Below are positions 23,762 to 33,002 of a stretch of DNA of 55,858 bases, in pieces; the first letter of the stretch is position 1; every line of letters starts with the position of its first letter. The translations under genes were made by a program, and so were the position numbers. Under the pieces are notes generated by a model. That model saw only the letters and a program-made list of their open reading frames with translations. It made no database searches and was not told the origin of the DNA. This stretch comes from Perkinsus olseni. Its lineage: Eukaryota > Perkinsozoa > Perkinsida > Perkinsidae. The stretch lies in contig JABANP010000342.1 in NCBI GenBank assembly GCA_013115135.1, positions 1-55,858 of the forward strand, written 5' to 3'.

Positions 23762-25867
23762 TCACGAGACAGAAGTGTCGAGGATTCTCTCCAGTACTTG
23801 TACCATGGTTTTGCCGAGGAACCCCGGCATGCTTCGCGCCAGTTCCAGCGGTGTCTGGCCTTTACCGTTAACTTGCACAAAATCGACGTAGCCCCTCTTC
23901 GCCAAACTCTCTATCTCATCGGCGTCTCCTTGCTCTATGTACCAGAAGACACTATGAGAGGCGCCAGCGCATGCGAGAGCCTCAACACAAGCGTCACTAT
24001 CGGGCGTTACCATAGCAACATCCAAGGCTGTGTTACCCTCCTTGTCAGTAGCATTAACATCCAGAGAGCGCTTGCCGAAGTGGGTAAGGCAGCTGACGAT
24101 GGGCTTGTGATTACCGCTAACAGCAAGGTGCAAAGGGGTGGTCCCTTCCTCGTCATACATGCTGGCATCAGCTCGGAAATCCAACAGCAGCTTCACAGCG
24201 CCGATGCATCCCTTGGAGGCTGCACAGTGGAGGGGTGACCAGCGGGAGCTGCCCTGTCTGCCATCTCGAGGGAACTGCACGCTCGGGTCGGCCCCGAACC
24301 TCAACAGGGTGCCGATGAGCCTCGCATCAGCAGTCGCGGCTCGTACGGCCAAGGCCAGTGGGGTCATCGAGTCCAAGTCGGTGAGGTTAACATCAGCTCG
24401 GCCCATGCACAGACTCTCGACCAAGTCGACCTTCCCTGTCGTGGCTGCCTTGTGCAGTCGGGTACCCCCTCTGGCCATGATGGGGCCATTCAGGCGAGCC
24501 CCCAGACCCCTCAGGAGCTTCACGAAGGGAACGTAGTGGGGAGCTACGTGAGCCGTACAAGATGCCATCTCGATCTTGGGATCTTTCCTGGGAGACCGCC
24601 CGAACCCGCTGGTTGGTCTTGCGTCCTTGGTCAGACTTACCACTCGCCCACGCCTCCCTCTCGACTGAAGGCCCACACCGTTGCTCGCTCCATTGGCATC
24701 AGTGGTGTTATCTCCGTCCTCAGGCACTCTTGTAAATCTTACAATTTCTCCACGCTGGAGAGATGAACGGTCGATAGTCCAATCCATCATCGCATCCAGT
24801 GCTTGTAACGTCTTAGGGGCGTACTCGTACACCAGGTGGCGGTCCTGGTAGCGATACTCCCGAACGGCAGCATCCAACAACAACTTGGCAACATCGAGAT
24901 GGCCCCTCTCCAGGGCGAGCGCGAAGGGCATGAGCCCCTCCGAGGTGACCTTATCGAAGACATCTGCTCCCTTGGCAAGGAGATGCCTGATCGAGAAGAG
25001 GAACGTGCATTCTCACAGAATGGCTAGGCCCTACTGGCAAAGCCTCATGTTGCCGTGCCAAGCGGCGAAGTGGATGCTGGTCCTTCCACTTGGCAGCTGT
25101 CTAACCTCATCCACAACGATTGCTGGGGTGTGCTGGGAGCAGCTGTACTCTGAGGAGCGTGGCCAGATCCCTACCCTAATGATGCCCTCAGCGAGGGGAG
25201 TATCGTCGTCCATAGTAGCCAGGAGCAGGGCCCTCTCCTTCTCCCACAAAGACTTGTACGCCTACCACCAAAGGCCTACTATAGGTTGCGGGGAGTGGAC
25301 CCTACCAGGACGGCCTGATGGCTGCGAGTGGCCCAAAGACTGGGAAGATGCATCTCCAGACAACAGACGAACTGGCAAACCCGCACGTAGAGCTCGAGGC
25401 AGGGAGGCTTCCAAGACGACAAGGGAGGGGGCTCCTATCAAGGACAATGGGAGCCTCCACGCTGACGTAGGAGGGAATACCTGCTGTGCTGCTGTCGGAA
25501 GATAGTCGTTGATGGTATTCCTAACACCGACCAGGCAGAGGTCATGACGGTCGAACTGAGAGAGTCTGTAGCCAGGTCCATCATAAGGGCCAGGCGCTAC
25601 CTGCTGTTCGGTCATTATGAGCCTCATCCCGGCGAGGAAGCTCTCGAGTGTCGTGAACTGCAGCGCCCCCGTGACGATATCGAGCATCGTCAAGAGGTTG
25701 TTGGCGTGGAACAAACGGCAGTTCTCTACCACTTTGTTCTGAGACGGGAGCTCCGATGGGATGAATCTGAAGGCGAGAAGGGGGTCTAGATCAGTCCCGC
25801 CTTCACGTCTGGGACCACGAGGGATTCACAACATGGTCCTTTCCCGATTTGTGTCCGGGTCGAGCAT
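23762..25867 (-). CDS. Ankyrin-repeat protein
   Basis: Start MLDPDTNRERTML is joined by a GT-AG intron of about 67 nt to FIPSELPSQNKVVENCRL. About 200 residues of unassigned sequence precede the repeats. Ankyrin repeats are clear from about residue 230 on: RTSIHFAAWHGNMRL, HLLAKGADVFDKV, GLMPFALALERGHLDVAKLLL, TRLHKAATTGKVDLVESL, SPLHCAASKGCIGAVKLLL, TPLHLAVSGNHKPIV, NTALDVAM. It ends LERILDTSVS. A 46-nt intron near 25,000 restores CQHLLAKG. An in-frame TAG near 25,265 requires another intron whose donor is ambiguous. Probably a protein-interaction scaffold. The start lies only about 45 bp from the stop codon of the upstream gene on the same strand. Confidence 0.8.
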
Positions 25868-25912
25868 CTCTAACGAGCGCCATCCACAGACGATGATGAT
25901 GCCATCCTAGGC

Positions 25913-27626
25913 CTACTGAGATCGAGTGAGCTGCTGCAGTCGTCGGGCAAACTCATCAAACTGCCACTTGGCACGCTGTGCATCCTCATAGAACAGTTCC
26001 ATGCCTAGCACTTGCAGCTCCTCAGCTTGTCGAAGCCCTTCAGGAGGGTTCGGGTAGCGAGCATCAACCTGGGATACGCTGTCGATAGTGGCTACCTGTG
26101 ATGAGAGTCACCCCACCTCCTCGCATAGCTTATCCCATTTCTCTCGAGCATCGTCCGACCGGAAGCAGCTGTGGACAGTGGAACGGTAGAGCGCCCTCAC
26201 CCCGGCCGCTGTTGAGGCAACGGCCTGTCCCTCATCAGCTCCTCGTCGATGGTCGGCCTAGATTTGGCGGGGATAAAACAGTAAGCTTCGAGAAGCAACG
26301 CCTTACCCCAAGTCCTCGATCTGCTGTAGGGTCGGACCTGAGGAGGAATCATTACCAGAGTAGCTGGGTACGGGTGGGGCCACTTCCCAGAGAACTCTTC
26401 TAAGGACTCGACGATGCCCCTACAGGCTTCCCTGTCGTCGACAGACCATCCTCGTCCAGGGGAGAGTACTATGGAGCACCAACGGTCCAGGAAGGCTCCT
26501 TCGTCTATCATGCCAACAGCACTCATATTAGAGGACTGAAGGACTCCGGCGTTAGGGAAAAGCGAGGTGATGCAAGATGGGCAAGATGTACCCTCTGCCT
26601 TTCCTTGAGGTGAAACCAATCTCTCGCCGGTTGGTCCCCGGCGAGTGTCTGTACCGAGCCATCAGGCATCACATCGCCAACCTTCAGCAGTTCCCGCAGC
26701 TTCCTATCGATCACGAGGAACCTGACCAGGGGGTGGCGCTACCGAGAACGGCAGTAGGGCGGACAGAGGGGCACGCCAATGACGGTGATGGCCTTACTCG
26801 CTCAAGCGCATGAGCTCCCTGCTGCCTTCGAAGACCTGGTTGTCCGCCACGACCGAGGCAGTGCGGAAGATGCTGCTCAAAGCCTCTACCACTCGGGCGA
26901 CCAAGTCACTGTAGGGCTGCTGTTGCTGATGGCGTTGGGTTAGCGGCGTGGTTATACTCGACAGGAGGGCGGACTTGGCACGAAGCGACATCCGCGAGGA
27001 ACTGTCTAGGAGGGGTCCTAAGAATGATGACCGGTCCATCCACCCAGCATGAATATTGAAGACACAATCCAATGAAGCCGTTACACCAGCATCGCCATGC
27101 CAATAGTGCTCTCCACGGCAGGGGACACCTCAAGGGCTCCCATTCGACACGGTCTGAGTATCATCGTAGTCGAACCGATCCATGCTTCGGAAGGCCCTGT
27201 CTGCCACAGAAGAGGAGGGCCGCACTGGTGCAGTGTCGCCGACGGCCTTCCCGATGGCAGCCACTTCCGGCAGAGGCCCATCTCTCGTGCAGCTATGACC
27301 ACATCAGCAATCCTTGGTCGAAGGGCCTCCCCCGACTCCAACAGGCCATGTACTTTCCACACCTCTACTCGTCCATTGGAGCAGCCAAGGTACAGCAGGC
27401 CGGCACACATCCCTATGCTGGTTACATCCCCTTGGGTAGGTAGCCTACTAGCACAGGCTGTAGGGACGGCAGCACTAGGACACCCCCACGGGATGCACAC
27501 CACAATGCACTGCTGTTGTCCTCCACGACTGCTGAGGGCAATCAAAAACCTGAGATGAGGTACGAACTCGGAAGCGCGTTTGGTCGCACCGCTTGTTGAC
27601 CGAAAGTCGCCCTCACGAGAGGCCAC
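25913..27626 (-). CDS. Uncharacterised protein with an N-terminal propeller-like blade and helical C-terminus
   Basis: Start unresolved: the frame is open from about 27,650 without an ATG, so the first exon is upstream, possibly even the 3' end of the propeller gene at 27,994. Visible exons read SIGMCAGLLYLGCSNGRVEV (a WD-like blade), MSLRAKSALLSSITTPL with SDLVARVVEALSSIF, then FLVIDRKLRELLKVGDVM joined across a GTAAGG...GTCAG intron, DEGAFLDRWCSIVLSPGRG, and SDDAREKWDKLCEE near 26,150. The C-terminus is acidic and helical (QAEELQVLGMELFYEDAQ, FARRLQQLTRSQ). A propeller followed by helices fits trafficking, pore or ciliary subunits, but no family is recognised. Introns of about 32 nt occur here. 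27,627-27,993 shows no coding signal. Confidence 0.55.
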
Positions 27627-27993
27627 ATCAGTAGCCCTACTCTCAGTACTATGCCCTTATCGACGAAAAGCCATGGCGCAGGGCGATAGTCAAGCTCATT
27701 TAAAGAATGCACTCCGCAGCGCTCAGAAGGGGGCTATCCGACTAGATGAGGGGACGTGATGGTATAAGATCGAGGGTAGTGGCGGAGTACAGGACCGAGA
27801 ACGCAGCACAAGACAAGGATGCTGTAATTATCGTAATTCGAAGCTGCTGCTCCTGCTGCTGCTGCCAATGCCTGCTACAGTTAGTTCTTTTGTGTTAGCC
27901 CACAGACTGGAAGCCACAGTAAGGAATAATTTAAAAGGAGCCATCACTAGCTCGAAACGGTATCACTGTAGAACACGGCGCCACCCCTGGAAC

Positions 27994-29718
27994 CTACTTT
28001 CCTCTCTCGTCCATTGTCAAGGCCTCCCATCCAAGATACTCCCCTGGCAGCAATATCTTATTGTCCGCATCCCCGCCACCCTCCATCCTCCCTGTCGAGC
28101 CCCACAGCCGTACCATTTCGATCGAGCTACCCTCATCAGTAGGTAGAAGTAATACTAAGGTGTGTGTGAAATTATTCATGCACCACTTGCATTCTTGAGC
28201 CCACTTGAATTTCCTCAACGCCGAGTGTACTAGCGACTTACCTAGCTCGTATACTTCATAGAGCACCAGACTCTCCTCCATCTCGGCCAGACAATATCGA
28301 TCATTCCTCCCGCCCGGACGGCCGACGCACTCCACTCGTTTACAGCGTCCGTCGTCGAACTTGAACTCTTGCAACATCTTCAGATTCCTCAACTCTGACT
28401 CTTCCAGCAGGCCTGCACTGCCGTCCTCGAAGGTCAACATAGCCTCTCTCGCTCCCTCCAGTGCGCTTATCCATACAGGAGCACAGTCACAGGAGTACTC
28501 ACCTCGCTTCGCCCACACTTCCCCCTCCAACCCGCATAGAAGTACCTCTCCATCCTCATACCCCAACCACAGTGTAGGTGCTGCTGCCACGCACATGGTG
28601 GATATTCTGACACCTCTATCCACGCCTAGAGCCAGCCTGCCACGGTCGTTGACGCCGCTGACCACGGCGGTGCTCGTGCCGTCAGTGCAAACGACTGCAT
28701 CCCCCCAGCAGGCCACGATAGGGAGCTCCCATCCAGGAAGGGTATGCCGACGGGAGGCCAGCGTCCGGGCGGTGCGGATGTCGACAACCTCAACCAAGCC
28801 GTCCGAGTGAACGATCAAAGCTACGTCCGAATTGGTGGCCACAAGGGCCACTCCAGGAGACTGCGACGCGTGGTCCAAAAACAGCGGACCATGTTCCGGA
28901 CTTATTACGGCAATTCTCCCTTCGGTCGTCCTCACCGCACAGCAACCATTAGCACCCTGCCATAGAGACACAGCACGAGAACCATCCAGAGGGACTCTCT
29001 TGATGGACTCCCCTTCCAGCTCTGTCAATTCGCCTGTAGAGGAGAGCGCCAAGAGCCCACCAGTGCCGCACCTCGCTATGGCCACGACAGAGCCGTCCGT
29101 GGGCCTCAGTCTGGTTACCGTCACCGCGTCATCCTGGGATGAATCAAAAGCATGGAAGGAGATGGCCCGGCCATCGCCATGGAGCAGGGCTGCTGCTGCA
29201 GCTGCAGTGGAGCCCTCTGTACTCGGTAGGCACACTAGACTGGACGGGCCCAGGCCACCAGGCTGCCATACATCGATGCACTTACGGACAACAAGAGACC
29301 GTTCACGAGGATCGAAGGAGAGCTCAAGCAGCTGCAACTCCTCAGTGACGACGCAAAGGTGTAACAGCCCTGAGCAGCCATCACAGACGACAGAGGCTAG
29401 CTTCCAGCTTGAAGCCTCGGCGTGACCATCGGGACGTATAGCAACGGTGCCATCACTCCTGCCATGGCGGATGCTCCACAACCGTATCGTCCCCGCCCTC
29501 TCTACAGTATATAGCACATCCCTCTCGAGGGGAGAGAACCATGCGTCGAGGACATCTCCAGCGGCCTCTAGGCAGCGCAGGTGACGGTATCTATTCGAGT
29601 AGTAGTCCCAGAGGACGAGGATGCTTGGGGAGGGCTGATGCAGCGCAAGAGGCTTGGTGGGGTGTAGCCAGTAACGAGGGCCGGGTGACGAGTGCACCCA
29701 CTTTAGTGAGAAGGTCAT
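27994..29718 (-). CDS. Single-exon beta-propeller (WD40-like) protein
   Basis: 574 codons without interruption, MTFSLKWVHSS to TMDERGK. Blade-like repeats recur about every 40-50 residues: SPSILVLWDYYSNRY, RDVLYTVERAGTIRLWSI, LLHLCVVTEELQLLEL, GLLALSSTGELTEL, DVALIVHSDGLVEVVDI, DAVVCTDGTSTAVVSG, APTLWLGYEDGEVLLCG. Repeats are degenerate and the family is not identified. It stands out as the only long gene in the window with no intron, and the 12 bases before its ATG match the 5' part of the spliced leader. A donor-like GTAGG follows at the stop, so it could continue into the next gene. Confidence 0.8.
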   Translation of the reverse strand: MTFSLKWVHSSPGPRYWLHPTKPLALHQPSPSILVLWDYYSNRYRHLRCLEAAGDVLDAWFSPLERDVLYTVERAGTIRLWSIRHGRSDGTVAIRPDGHAEASSWKLASVVCDGCSGLLHLCVVTEELQLLELSFDPRERSLVVRKCIDVWQPGGLGPSSLVCLPSTEGSTAAAAAALLHGDGRAISFHAFDSSQDDAVTVTRLRPTDGSVVAIARCGTGGLLALSSTGELTELEGESIKRVPLDGSRAVSLWQGANGCCAVRTTEGRIAVISPEHGPLFLDHASQSPGVALVATNSDVALIVHSDGLVEVVDIRTARTLASRRHTLPGWELPIVACWGDAVVCTDGTSTAVVSGVNDRGRLALGVDRGVRISTMCVAAAPTLWLGYEDGEVLLCGLEGEVWAKRGEYSCDCAPVWISALEGAREAMLTFEDGSAGLLEESELRNLKMLQEFKFDDGRCKRVECVGRPGGRNDRYCLAEMEESLVLYEVYELGKSLVHSALRKFKWAQECKWCMNNFTHTLVLLLPTDEGSSIEMVRLWGSTGRMEGGGDADNKILLPGEYLGWEALTMDERGK

Positions 29719-29730
29719 GATGGCTACGGA
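29719..29730 (-). other. Spliced-leader-like 12-mer touching the ATG
   Basis: Minus strand TCCGTAGCCATC immediately followed by ATG. The dinoflagellate/perkinsid spliced leader, as remembered, begins DCCGTAGCCATY and continues TTGGCTCAAG; the 3' ten bases are absent here. Confidence 0.3.
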
Positions 29731-29805
29731 GGGGCGGACATGAGGACGGAGGAAGCTACAAGGTGTGGGGAGAGCAACCCGTCTCTACGTGAACAGCCCA
29801 GCAAT

Positions 29806-30428
29806 CTAGCGTACACAGGTCAGGCTGATATCTGCGTCAACGACAATACTGCTGCCACCACCAACGCTCCCATCAGCGGCTATCTGATGGTACGTAATGG
29901 TTGGTCTGGCAGGATTGCTAGATCTCATAGACACGTCCTTGATGAACCCCACCACCGACGGGCGGCTCATGTCACGTGCAACTACCCAATGCACAGTGTA
30001 GCTCCAAGGCGAGCTAGTAGCCGACTATTGACTTTTCAAGAGAAGTTATCTGAGAGAGTATACCACACCTCCCCCAATTCCCCTCCATGTGCCGCCCTAA
30101 TCGCCCCCAAGGACCGGTAACGCGATGAACCGCCCTAGTCCCGACTTCACGCCGCTCTCACGAACACAACAGTACTGGTTCAAGTCAATTATAGTGGACG
30201 ATGAGGAGGGCGGCTATAAGCTGCTCCTATGGACGGCGTCCGCGGGGGAAGGAGGGGCTCTTGTATCATGATGGTCAATGGTGCTACTACTGTGGTGTAG
30301 TCTCCGAACCCACTCCGAGAACTCCACTATGTCTGATGACCGCAACCGAGGGGCGGCTGCGTGTAGGGCCGACGGAGACCGACTAGTTGGCTGCATACGC
30401 TGGTGATGGAGTTGATGAAGTTGGACAT
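29806..30428 (-). CDS. Doubtful small spliced gene in the strand-switch region
   Basis: The candidate start MSNFINSITSVCSQLVGLRR at 30,428 reads well to an acceptor-like CATCAG near 30,330. The 3' exon reads YTVHWVVARDMSRPSVV and KDVSMRSSNPARPTITYHQI to a stop at 29,806. Intervening exons are not resolved and no domain is recognised. A plus-strand ORF (29,740-30,120) overlaps and is equally unproven. Confidence 0.3.
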
Positions 30429-30670
30429 TCCCTCGAGGCACCAAGGCCAGGCAGCGAAGACAGCGGATCACTAACACAAACGACACATGTACTACCAACC
30501 TTCGCCGGAGTGTTGATCTAAAGGTGGTAGTACAGGTAGGACGACACAGGACGGTCTAAATATTGCTATACCACATCAAAGGAGCGCTCTCCTATGAAAG
30601 TTTAAACCTCTGCAAGACTCGACCAGGAGTAAGACGCTAGCACGAAGCCTCCATCCAAGCGGAATTTCCA

Positions 30671-30877
30671 TCAGAGGATCAGCCCCCCTATGAGACATGA
30701 ATGGGCTGCTGCGGCTGGTGTCCCTGTACTACATCCTTGGGTCCTATTTGTTGTCCTATCCTCAGCCAGCATGGAATCTACTATGTCATTAGCCCAGGTA
30801 TTGAAGTCATCCATACCGCCCCTCCGTTGCTTCAAAAAGGATCGCTTCCACCACAGGAAGAGTACTAGTAGGAGCAT
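30671..30877 (-). CDS. Doubtful 68-codon ORF with N-terminal membrane segment
   Basis: MLLLVLFLWWKRSFLKQRR, then a charged stretch (MDDFNTWANDIVDSML), ending LIGGLIL. One hydrophobic N-terminal segment; no homologue recognised. It could be the last exon of something larger, but upstream lies only the 39-bp repeat array. Confidence 0.25.
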   Translation of the reverse strand: MLLLVLFLWWKRSFLKQRRGGMDDFNTWANDIVDSMLAEDRTTNRTQGCSTGTPAAAAHSCLIGGLIL

Positions 30878-30955
30878 GGCCCCGGCCGCTGACAAAGGAG
30901 GCTTATAGCAGCACAGTTCTTATCAACTCGTGCCTAGCTCGGAACGCGTATGTTG

Positions 30956-31228
30956 GCGGTTACACTACCACTACCGTGTAACCACCCATTATCAGTGGTT
31001 ACACTACAACTACCGTGTAACCACCCATTATCAGTGGTTACACTACAACTACCGTGTAACCACCCATTATCAGTGGTTACACTACAACTACCGTGTAACC
31101 ACCCATTATCAGTGGTTACACTACAACTACCGTGTAACCACCCATTATCAGTGGTTACACTACAACTACCGTGTAACCACCCATTATCAGTGGTTACACT
31201 ACAACTACCGTGTAACCACCCATTATCA
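30956..31228. repeat. 39-bp minisatellite, seven units, each able to form a hairpin
   Basis: Seven head-to-tail units at 30,956, 30,995, 31,034, 31,073, 31,112, 31,151 and 31,190. Each contains GTGGTTACAC, a 10-nt loop TACAACTACC, and GTGTAACCAC, a perfect 10-bp inverted repeat, then a 9-nt spacer. Units 2-7 are identical; unit 1 has two differences. All three plus frames are open through it only because 39 is a multiple of three. Confidence 0.95.
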
Positions 31229-31604
31229 GTGGCCTAGTCATTCCACCGTTCGAGCCAGCCTACAACCCGTACCATGACTACCTGTTTTAACAAGATTGCT
31301 GGGCCGGGCTTTACCGTCCTCCTCGTCTGTGGCTACATGAGACTGCCAGATCCTCTCCAACTCACTCTCGGGTAGGAGGCCACGAGTGCCCATTATAAAA
31401 GCTCTACTCAATGTGTGTTTACGAAGTTAAAATCTTGCTACACTCGCACATTCTTGCAATTACTCAACGGCAATTCCACAATCAAATCTTGCACTCTTAC
31501 ACTTCCTCACAATTTCAGCTTGTTCGCGCCCGCCCTCTAAGCTTGACTCCAGCGCGCTGAATTCTTTTTTGGTCACCGTGTCGTCCAGCTACTAGAAGGA
31601 CACC

Positions 31605-32574
31605 ATGTTCGCCGTATCGACCGCACTAGCTGCTCAGGAGGGCTTGTACGTTGGGATGGGATATCCGATCTTCACGCGTGAAAGATTCGGATTAGGTCGG
31701 ACTGGAACTGACTCTTCGAGCGCGTGTTTAGAATAAGCATGTAAAATACCGGTGGCCCAGTCCCTTAGATCTGATGAGGCATGTGTCTGTCAAGTAATCC
31801 CGTTAAATTGGTTCAAGTCGTTTGCTGCGTTCTCACTCGGCTGTGGCTCTTTGACAGACTGCGGTCGCCCAGCCGCGCAATTTCCATCACCAGCTCCGAT
31901 CATCGTCTTCTCTATAGATACTGTTCCCCTACCAACTTCTTCCTAGCTTCCTTGGGGATTGCTGCCTCCATCAGTCTCGCCAACCTTGGTGCTGCCTATG
32001 GTACCGCCAAGGCCGGTGTTGGCATCGCCTGTATGGGTGTTATGAGAGGTACTACCATCCCACAATAATGGTAGCTTCCTATACTACTACTCAGGTGATC
32101 TCGTTATGCGATCTCTCATCCCTGTTGTTATGGCTGGTGTCTTGGGTATTTACGGTCTCATCACCTCTGTCATCATCAACGGCAAGCTCGAGAACCCCGC
32201 CGCCCTCAGCCCCTATTCGGTAAGTCGTCATCATCAACCTGCCACCCTTCCCTCATCAATCGTCCCATCCTAGGCCTATGCCCTCCTCGGTGCCGGACTT
32301 ACTGTCGGCTTCTCTGCCTGGGCTGCCGGATACGCTATCGGCATCGTCGGTGATATCGGCGTGAGGTAAGTTGCTCATCATCATCACTCTCATCATCATC
32401 ACTCTCATCATCATCAGGTGCAACGCTCTCTCCAACGGCAAGCTCTTCGTGGGTATGATCCTTATTTTGATCTTTGCCGAAGCACTGGGCCTGTACGGTC
32501 TCATTGTCGGCCTTGTTGTCGCCTCTGGTGCTATGGAGAAGGGCAGCAACCTTTGCATCCCCTACAAGAGCTAA
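31605..32574 (+). CDS. VMA3: V-type H+-ATPase proteolipid subunit c
   Basis: Rotor-ring proteolipid of the vacuolar proton pump. Five exons: 31,605-31,645, 31,918-32,048, 32,095-32,219, 32,274-32,365 and 32,418-32,574, with introns of 272, 46, 54 and 52 nt, all GT-AG. The joined protein reads [20 protein letters not shown], first helix with [28 protein letters not shown]-type second helix ([17 protein letters not shown]), third helix [20 protein letters not shown], and fourth helix [20 protein letters not shown] with the proton-carrying Glu. It has about 180 residues and four helices, as expected for subunit c rather than c''. Intron 4 is a CATCAT microsatellite. First gene of the plus-strand block; intron 1 is unusually long. 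Confidence 0.95.
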
Positions 32575-33002
32575 GCATCCCCTACACCAGCCTAGCATTC
32601 ACCACTGATGACTGGTCATCGTTGTCATCATTCCCCCCTGTTGTTTTTCATTCCTAGTGTTGTGGTCGTCGTTGAAGCCTCCAACAACAAGATCATCAGT
32701 CGTTCATCTCCGCACTCCCTGCTGTTGGGTATCCTGCCTCCTTTAGCGGTCTATCGATCCCAGTATGGAGGGGAGGGCACTCCCAATTGCCCAAGTAGAA
32801 TTCTTTCGCTGCTGTGGCCGCCTCGGTAGTCGGGCTGATGACTGCTGCTTGTCAAGGAGCTCGATGATGACGGCAGTGATGATTCTGATGTTGCATCATT
32901 ACTACTTAAATGCTAGAATAATTTCCGTCTTCCTGTTCCCTTGTGTTACATCAATTCACTCGCCTTCACTGTGAGGGCAGATAATATCTTTCTTCCTGTT
33001 CT
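32575..33002. other. Intergenic, no gene seen
   Basis: 428 bp between subunit c and the sushi gene. Only short unsupported ORFs. Confidence 0.4.

Noticed and set aside
25259..25280. 18-nt intron in the ankyrin gene
   Set aside because: Donors further upstream of compatible phase exist; the choice is ambiguous.
26098..26125. 21-nt intron around an in-frame TGA in the gene at 25,913-27,626
   Set aside because: A 33-nt alternative with a different donor and acceptor also restores the frame, so the extreme size cannot be claimed.
30956..31228. CRISPR-like array
   Set aside because: Units are contiguous with no variable spacers, and the DNA is eukaryotic.
30930..31277. Open frames of 115 and 95 codons through the 39-bp repeats
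   Set aside because: The frames are open only because the period is a multiple of three; no flanking exon or signal supports a protein.
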